From positions 2,909,001-2,973,000 of the forward strand of contig JAQGEQ010000192.1 in NCBI GenBank assembly GCA_034620365.1: a DNA stretch of 64,000 nt, read 5' to 3'. Position numbers and translations under genes: made by a program. The notes under the pieces were generated by a model that ran no database searches, was not told where the DNA came from, and saw only the letters and a list, made by a program, of their open reading frames with translations. This document shows, in pieces, positions 56,678 to 64,000 of the stretch. How positions within the stretch are numbered: the first letter of the stretch is position 1; every line of letters starts with the position of its first letter. Origin of the DNA: Pegea sp. RAD2-039 (Eukaryota > Chordata > Thaliacea > Salpida > Salpidae).

Positions 56678-59600
56678 TCACTTCATCTACCTCAGCTTTG
56701 ATAAACAATTAAGCGCTGCCCAAAATGTGCTGCTTTATACTTGATGTTTGCAAATAACAAACAACCTCACTATGTAATTGACGCCATCATGTCAATTGCA
56801 AAATATTTCCGCTCTTTTTCAAATTATTATTATTATTATCGCTTCTTTGAATGATCAAAAGTGATTGCATTTCAAGTCTGGGTGGAATTCTTCAAACTTG
56901 CCTATCTGTGCTCATTCTTCTACTGCAGACTCTACTGCATCTAGCAAAAGAGCTACGAACGGATATTTAAATAATTAAACTTTAGCTTAGAATGGTCAGT
57001 TTGTGCAATTATTATTTTTTCTATTTTGTTTTCTTCTTTGTAAGTCTTTATTTCGCTTTTTTATCATTAATTTTATTAATTGAATACCGATTGCCAATTT
57101 TTAGAAGAAAAATATTTAGGTTTTCAACAATCACACTTTCTTTTATTTTTTTCATTGTTTTTTCATGTTGTCATCAACAGCTAAACTTGTTACGACTGTT
57201 CTTGTCAACTGAGAGATCAAATGCAAAATTTGATGTTTCAGTTTTTCTACAGCTGCTAAACATGAAATTTTTCATGATTTTTAACAATGTCGGCTGAAAA
57301 CAACTTTATTTAAAGTGAATAATTTTTTTTAATATTTCTTTTTTATTTTTTTATTTTTGAATCATTTTCTTTGTGAAACGAGAAAAAGCTCTCGCTAATG
57401 TTTAGCGATCACCAAACAAAAAGAATAAAATTCAAAAACTTATCAAACAGATCTTAATGTTTATTAATAAAACTCTAAAATATCATTCTAATGCTTATTA
57501 ATCTAAATAAAATCCCATCTTACTAATGCACTATTCAATGCATTTTTGATATGCTTTTAGCTTTACCCAAACTTACTATTAAGAATTTAAAAAGCTTTAT
57601 TAGTAAAATAAATAATTCAAATTCAAAGAAACAGTGATTTTATACATAATTAATAGTGATATTTTCTACATAACTTGATAATAAACGAAAATTTAAATGA
57701 ATATATTAGTAAACTAATATAATTTATTCTTAAAACACAAAATTTTGCTAAATTAGTTTTAAGATCTCAATTTTTTATTTGCAAGTAAGATTTTTATTTT
57801 CTTTCTATATTAAATTAATGGCATTTATTTTATCAAAAATTGGTTTCTTAAACGGTTGAAAAGAAATTTATGACAAATAAGAACTAATATTTATAATATT
57901 TAATTATTATGAAGTGGAAATTAAACGATAAAATATGAAACTATTGAGTTTAAAGATAAGGAATTACACCTATTGATAAAAAACTGTTGATAAAACCAAA
58001 GTGACATTTTTCTATCGAGTGGTTTTGCAAGTTAATAATTTAGGGTGAAAATATTGTTTAGGTTTTAATCATAATTTTCTTCTTTAATTTTGAATCTGTA
58101 TTTTATGAAAGACCAGTCAAATTATTAATTGTAAAGATTAAAATTTGTGTATTTCACCTTTTACTTGACATGATGATCTACAATTGTTATATCGTATAAA
58201 TCATATAATTGATACATTGAAATAATTATGTTTATTTAAAAGCTGAATAATTAGAATTTAGTTTTACAATCAGATCAGTTATCATTAAAAGAATAGAATC
58301 AAAAACTAAATTGCTTGCTTGCAAAAAAGTCAAACTTTTGCTCTATTTAGTTATTTTGTTACATTACACAGCTGGTTGAATTATTCCTTAACTTATGATT
58401 AGAATATTTCCTCGTTGTTGACTGTAATTGTGCAAAAAAGGGATTTGAGACGAGAACTCAGTGAATTAAACTTCTTTAGAAAAATTTGAATCAGCTTTCT
58501 AATAAACTTGTTTGTATAAAAGTGTTTAATGTTCATTTGAACTAGTCAGGCCTCTATACTATCAATACTTCATGAATTATTAAGCATAAACACAAACTGT
58601 TGAATTTTTAACTTATGGTAATATTTTGTTAAATTTTTATTGAGGGCATTGATTTATTCAGCGACTTCTAGAATAGATTAATGAATATATAAGGTAAAAA
58701 TATACATATGAATTAATCTTAACCAAATATTTAGATGGTAGTATGAAGGTTGAAGAAAATTGCTACAAAACTAATCGTAAGTGCCTTGTTCTATATATTT
58801 AGCTCTATTTAACTAAGTCAAGAACGATTTCTTTGTAAAACTCTTTATTAGCTTGGTGTAATTCGTTGAAATTCTTTTTAAAGATGAAGGTGTTAAATGT
58901 ATCCAACTATTTTTATGTTTTAAGCGAGGTTTTAAGTTTTAAACCAAAACATTGGTCTTGTTGCTAAACAATTGAGCAACAAATTAAATAGTATAATAAC
59001 TAAAAAGAAAATCTCTTAAAGTTCGTTGAGTTACTTGCATACGTTATAAGAAACTTTACTTCAATCTATTGTGGGTGAAATGTTATCTAATATTAGAGCT
59101 AGTTCAACTTTGATCTATTAAGACAACAGTCAATTTTGGACCGATAAATCTTAACTGATAACAATTTATAAACGAACCGAAAAATATCTGCTGTAGGATG
59201 AGAAGTTGTACGACATGATTGTGTATGAACAAATACTGACCTGAAGTAAGAGATTTTATTTGGAAGCATCATGTTTTAGGATTTTTTTTGGATTAGTACA
59301 AGCTTACTGGAATTTTCAAGTACAATTCTTAGCGTTGGTAAATGGACATTTTAGACCAAGTAAGTTTAGTGAGGTTTGAAAGCTACTATGCAAACTCTTA
59401 AACAAATATTTGCTTCTTTATTAAAAGTTGCTTTAGAAAAACCATGTCTGATATTAGTTACTTAGAAAATCTCAAAGTGGATGGCTAACCTATTACTATA
59501 CTAGGCTTTCTAACCGGAATCCATGAACTTTTAAAAGCGGTGTTTTATTTCATGCAAAAAAAAATTTTTCCTCAAAAAAATGTTCTCTTTGATGTTTAAA
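56678..59600. other. Patched 3' flank, AT-rich
   Basis: Likely contains the Patched 3' UTR; the first clear AATAAA is at 57424-57429, about 750 nt after the stop. A T-rich hydrophobic frame at about 57.0-57.3 kb looks like a composition artefact. No gene recognised. Confidence 0.4.
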
Positions 59601-59876
59601 AAATCTAACATTTATAGATAGATTATGTGGACTTCGTGTACAGCTTAAAATTAGTGTGTGGTTGAAAGGTGTTGAAGCATTATATATAGATGTATATACC
59701 CTCATCACCCACAACCTCAAGGGCAAATTTGTCAGTTTGTATTGTCTTGAAGTTGTTAGCCGTAAATTCTTTATAGATTAAGCGCTTATTCAAGCCAACT
59801 AGGGTTTCGTTAAATTGTTGTAGCTTACGTTTGTACGCTCTGCTTAAGTTTCAACCCCGCTAGCAATAAAAATCAA

Positions 59877-59905
59877 AGCCTTTATCGTGCTGCCTGATAA
59901 AGGCT
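59877..59905. repeat. Perfect 10-bp stem-loop
   Basis: AGCCTTTATC and GATAAAGGCT pair perfectly around a 9-nt loop. It lies at the end of a slightly GC-richer 200-nt block (about 59700-59900) that is otherwise unassigned. Confidence 0.4.
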
Positions 59906-60039
59906 AGAATTTAACAATGAAATATTATAAGGATTAACAAAAAGTTTATTGTTGGGATTACATCAGTGAGCGTCATTACCTCGAAATTTATATTTAAATC
60001 TACCCGGAAACTCAACTAATTTTCCTATCAAGAACCATA

Positions 60040-61140
60040 AAAACATGAAAATATTCTAAAGTCAAATACAAGATCCCATAATCAACTATATCTAACTATC
60101 AAAAAATACAAATCACAAATCCTAATTAAATGTTAAGTCAATTTGCAATACTTGTAACAAAAAACTAAATGTAAAATGCAACAAATTTTTAAGCTAATAT
60201 CAGATCTAATATTATAAAATATAATATTTTTACATATTTTATGCTTATAATAAATACCAACTAACATTTAACATAAAATGAAACATCTAATTAAAAAAAT
60301 AAGAACATATTTAGTTATAATAGTAAACCAAGTATAATATAATTAATTCTAATGATTTATAAAAAATCAAATAGTACAATTATTAACCTAAATAGAAAGT
60401 TACATATAATCAAACCACCAACTGTAATTATTAATATAAGTAATAATAATAATGACCAACTAACTCAATAGTAAAAATCTATTTTATAATTACCATAGAA
60501 AAAAACTTGAAATACGGATATAATAATAACTATAATAAGCACAAAAATAATTATACAATTTAACAAGCTAATTAATAAGTAATTATAATGAGAGATATAA
60601 AATAATAAGTTTAAAAAATAAATATAAATAAACTACATGCTTATATATTAATTATATATAAAGTTAAAAATTTATAACTTTAAAAAAGTGTTCAACTAAA
60701 AAACAAGATTTATATATTATTATGCTAATTCATATATTAAAAAATCTTCAAAACAAAAAATTGAAAATATAAATAAAATAAAGAATAATTATCTATAACA
60801 TATAGACCATTACAAAGATACATCAAAGAGTTTTTTATGTTATTTGATCAAATGAAATATGATAAAACAGAATTATAATCTAATTAATATAATAAACTTA
60901 AAAATATCTTATTAATAAAAGATAAATGTATAAACAGTTAAAAAGAATCTAAGAAATAATTTGTAATTAATCAAATAAAAATACCAAAAATAATAGTTGT
61001 ACTATAATCAAATTTCTTTAAATAATTAAATATAAATTAATTATGTTAAATATAAATTCATGCTAACTAAAGGTTTATATATAAAATATATTTAACAAAG
61101 TTATAAGCTCTATAAAAAAAGTTTAATAAATACTTTAATG
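60040..61140. other. Strand-asymmetric A-rich region
   Basis: About 1.1 kb in which A clearly exceeds T and C exceeds G on the plus strand, unlike the symmetric AT-richness elsewhere. It lies downstream of the minus-strand COX4 gene. No frame, repeat unit or gene is recognised. Confidence 0.4.
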
Positions 61141-61341
61141 AATATTCAAAACTAAACTAACTGCCAAAATAAAAATGAACTTCTAAAATGAAAACTTTTC
61201 AGATAAATTAAATAAGAACTTAGACAAAAATACTCAATAAATGATTTAATCAAAATATTTATGTTGGTCAAATGTATAATTGAATCACATAAAATTTTAG
61301 AATTACCAAAACCTCTTGGAAAAAAATTAAAGTGAAAACAA

Positions 61342-61884
61342 TTAATCTTTCCATCGATTATTTTCATAATCATATTTTGATGGATAACCGGTGATAGGAT
61401 TGGTAAAGGTCTTCAACTGCCAAGCAATATTATCCTTCATATGTTGTTCAGAACTAAGATATGGGTCTCGCGGAGGTAAGATCTGGCTCTTATAGATGAG
61501 AAACCACATAAAACTGTAAGTAATACACAACAAAGCAATTCCAAGAGCACTTTTCCATCTATCAGAACCCTGACGCATTTCAGCAATAGACATACCAAAA
61601 TACATATTATACAGATCCATTTGTTCCTCCACTGACAAACACTTCCAATCACCTTTTTCTTTTTCTTTCAATTCTTTTAAATCTTCTGGAATTACAATCA
61701 TACGTGGACCATTTGGAATTGGATGTCTAAGACTTTCTTGAAAGTAGAAATCATCCCGTGGGTCAAACTTAATCACATAAGCAGGCTTGACATCACCAGC
61801 TGAATGGGATCCACATCTCACAGACACTCCTAAGGAATTAAATTTTGGCGCACGAAGGGCACCACGTAATAAATTGAGTGCCAT
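61342..61884 (-). CDS. COX4: Cytochrome c oxidase subunit IV, mitochondrial, 180 aa
   Basis: Nuclear-encoded subunit of respiratory complex IV in the inner mitochondrial membrane. The first roughly 25 residues are basic, amphipathic and free of acidic residues, as for a mitochondrial presequence (MALNLLRGALRAPKF). The matrix part carries ELKEKEKGDWKCLSVEEQ (71-88; the family has EKEKxxWxxLSxxE) and FGMSIAEMRQGSDRWKS. One membrane helix spans about 112-131. The intermembrane part includes NPITGYPSKYDYENNRWKD, the conserved COX4 C terminus. Length fits the family. The start is the first ATG of the frame; upstream in-frame codons are non-ATG. Unlike all neighbours the gene has no intron in the coding region. 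Confidence 0.95.
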   Translation of the reverse strand: MALNLLRGALRAPKFNSLGVSVRCGSHSAGDVKPAYVIKFDPRDDFYFQESLRHPIPNGPRMIVIPEDLKELKEKEKGDWKCLSVEEQMDLYNMYFGMSIAEMRQGSDRWKSALGIALLCITYSFMWFLIYKSQILPPRDPYLSSEQHMKDNIAWQLKTFTNPITGYPSKYDYENNRWKD

Positions 61885-63060
61885 AATATAAACGATCACA
61901 AAGGAAGCCTAGTATACAATAACTTTAAGTATGAATACTTAACCATTCAAGGACTACTTATTTATAACGTTTTCGCCCAAAAACTGGTGTAAATACTTTC
62001 GTTTAAACGTAATAATAATTAATAATGTAAAACTCATAATTTAATTATTCTATACTTTGGTTATATTACATAGTCAATAAAATAGAATATAATTTGATTT
62101 TTTTTAAAGAAATGAACTTTTTCTTGCAAGTTGCTTTCACAAAGTAAGTACTTTATAAGGTAAGTTTAGTAAAATTCTGAAAACATATTGCTGTATCTTT
62201 ATCAGATAAAAATTGAAGGCTACATATCATTAGGTTATAAAACAGATAACTAGAATTTCACCTTTTTTTGAAAATTCGTCATAAGTAAATCCAATTTCAA
62301 CTTAAAAAGAGAAACTCTTAACAATTTTATATTTTACAAAAAGTCAGTATTAATTAAAAATAAACTAACATTTTTATGTACTTGAATCCTAAAAGTCTTT
62401 AACTATTTTATTATAAATGTCAGTTTAACGACTATAACTTTACTATTTAGAAAATCAACAATTCATTATTTTATAAAACACCTATTTTTTATTAAAAAAA
62501 AATAATTTCGCTCGAACATTGCAAAGCTAATATTTGAAGGTTTTTATAAATTGAAAATATTGTTTGATTTTTTCTATCGTAGAGAATTTTTTATTTTAGT
62601 GTAAAGCATATCTTACTGAATACTTTGCGCCACTTACAAAGTGAAAATACGTTTTTCGGTTTAACTTAACGATTAGATTGTATAAAATAAATTTTATTAT
62701 TTACTTAACTTGTAGTTGTTCCGGAAGATTTTTTATTATTAATTGAAAGTAGTTAAATTCCATTTGGTTCAGTAGTTTCTGATTTAATCTGTTAGGAAAC
62801 TTAATTTATATCCGCGTTTTTGTGACAAGTCTCGAATATAATTTTTTTAGTAGAAAAATCCGAGCTGGAGTACTGAAGGCGGCCAAGAAGAAAGCAATCA
62901 AGAAATGAATAACCGATTGATATATTTTGTACCATTTGTTAGAAAATAAGGATGCCAAAGGTGTGATAAAGAAGGTTGTCGAATTGATGAGGTGAACCCG
63001 AATAAAAACTACCAAAATCTACGCTCCAATGCACAAAAGGTTAGAGGTCACCTCTGATAA
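61885..63060. other. AT-rich spacer 5' of COX4
   Basis: Contains the presumed COX4 promoter (within a few hundred nt above 61884) but no motif I can assign. The last 250 nt are less AT-rich and grade into the LINE-like remnant. Confidence 0.35.
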
Positions 63061-63850
63061 ACCTTCTTCAATAATACAAGTTGACAAAGGCCATTACCAA
63101 TCGTGCAACAAAATTGCCGGATCCGGCAGTAGAGTGCAATAAATGCCTCTCCTGGTTTTACTTCGCCTGAAGTGATGTAAGCGAGAAAATTTATGAACTA
63201 TATGGTAACAACCAGATAAAAAGTAAGCTTTTTAAATGGTTGCATTGAATGTAAAACCTACTACATAACACCTACTTTCTCCAATTCTAGTTCAAAGCTG
63301 TTATCCGACATTGGCAAATCCATATACACTGAATTGGCCAAATTCAAATCTGAAATTGGCAACGATGTTGCTAAATTCGACGAGAAACTTTCTATTTTGT
63401 CCAATTTAATGAATGAATTGGATTATTCTACAAAGAAAGCGGTCACGTGGGTCTCGGCGGTCGGTGATTCCGGTACCGACAAAATACTAGCATGCTGCAA
63501 AGTATTGCATTGAAGCTCACCGAAACGCACAAAAAACTCACTATGGACCGTAAGGACAGAGAATATAAGTATCTTCATCTTTCCTGTCTTTGATACGAAT
63601 AACATTAAATGACATTAAGTTCTCTAATCATATATACTCTCAGAAGTATTAATAGCTTGGAGCAAAGACCTTAGGTCATCAAAGACCGTTGAAAGTGTGC
63701 TTTCAGAAAAGTTGAGACAAACGCATGTTTCTTTCCTAGATTCAAAGACTACAAGTTGACAAAAAAAATTGAGCGTGTCAGACTAGCACATGATATGATC
63801 AAGATGGTCGCCTAGAAAATAAGCGTCTTCTAAAAGAGGCGTATAAGCGA
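63060..63850 (+). pseudogene. Degraded LINE ORF1-like remnant (PHD-like knuckle plus coiled coil)
   Basis: Protein-like but broken sequence. About 63095-63200 a cysteine-rich stretch reads QSCNKIAGSG, then VECNKCLSWFYFA and a stop, resembling half of a PHD finger (CxxC ... ECxxCxxWFHxxC). At about 63268-63513 an open frame codes a helical, coiled-coil-like segment (LLSDIGKSIYTELAKFKSEI and following). After a frameshift comes LQSIALKLTETHKKLTMDRK, and further on WSKDLRSSKTVESVLSEKLR. A PHD finger followed by a coiled coil is the layout of ORF1 in CR1-like LINEs. At least two frameshifts and a stop make it inactive. It could instead be a host PHD gene fragment. Confidence 0.4.
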
Positions 63851-64000
63851 AATTAGAGAAACAACTGACTTATTCAAATTTTATTTGTTTTATAATTATG
63901 CCAAATCAAAACTAGACCTTACTAAACAGATTATTATATTAAGATATAGGTTTTAAACAAAAATTTCAGGTAATGTTTTCTGGGTTGAAATATTATAATA

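Noticed and set aside
56992..57297. 101-codon hydrophobic ORF after Patched
   Set aside because: Phe/Leu-rich because the plus strand is T-rich; likely within the Patched 3' UTR.

Overview
The window is nuclear DNA from a metazoan with a strongly AT-rich genome. I estimate roughly 27-30% GC by eye. The evidence is spliced animal genes with canonical GT/AG introns, most only about 45-60 nt long, plus animal-specific proteins: Patched, transgelins, a C-type lectin-like protein, a rhodopsin-like receptor and ABCC10. I cannot name the species. An invertebrate is likely, given the compact introns, the degraded LINE, SINE and gag remnants and the sequence divergence.

Layout. 845-7664 (minus) is a complete 23-exon ABCC10/MRP7-type ABC transporter whose exon phases all join (1501 aa). 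7.8-10.6 kb is a graveyard of retroelements: a gag-like ORF, a tRNA-derived SINE, a LINE reverse transcriptase piece and an older gag-like piece with a decayed zinc knuckle. 13736-14486 (plus) and 18289-19077 (minus) are two transgelin/calponin-family genes facing each other. 24045-25576 (plus) is a type II membrane C-type lectin-like gene. 26469-28169 (minus) is a seven-helix receptor. 28-40 kb is a very AT-rich gene desert with one GC-enriched island (35.75-36.85 kb). 40.9-46.5 kb is regulatory-looking sequence leading into a 28-exon Patched gene (43770-56677, plus; about 1742 aa). 61342-61884 (minus) is an intronless cytochrome c oxidase subunit IV gene. The last kilobase holds another decayed LINE-like ORF1.

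The genes are functionally unrelated neighbours, not an operon-like unit. The most interesting structure is cis-regulatory. Three exact 9-bp Gli/Ci consensus sites (TGGGTGGTC) lie upstream of and within intron 1 of Patched, with one-mismatch copies around them. This is the arrangement expected if Patched is under Hedgehog feedback control in this animal. Likewise two perfect SRF-type CArG boxes lie upstream of the plus-strand transgelin, matching the known SRF control of transgelin/SM22 in vertebrates. No bacterial features, CRISPR arrays or convincing functional tRNA/rRNA genes were seen.
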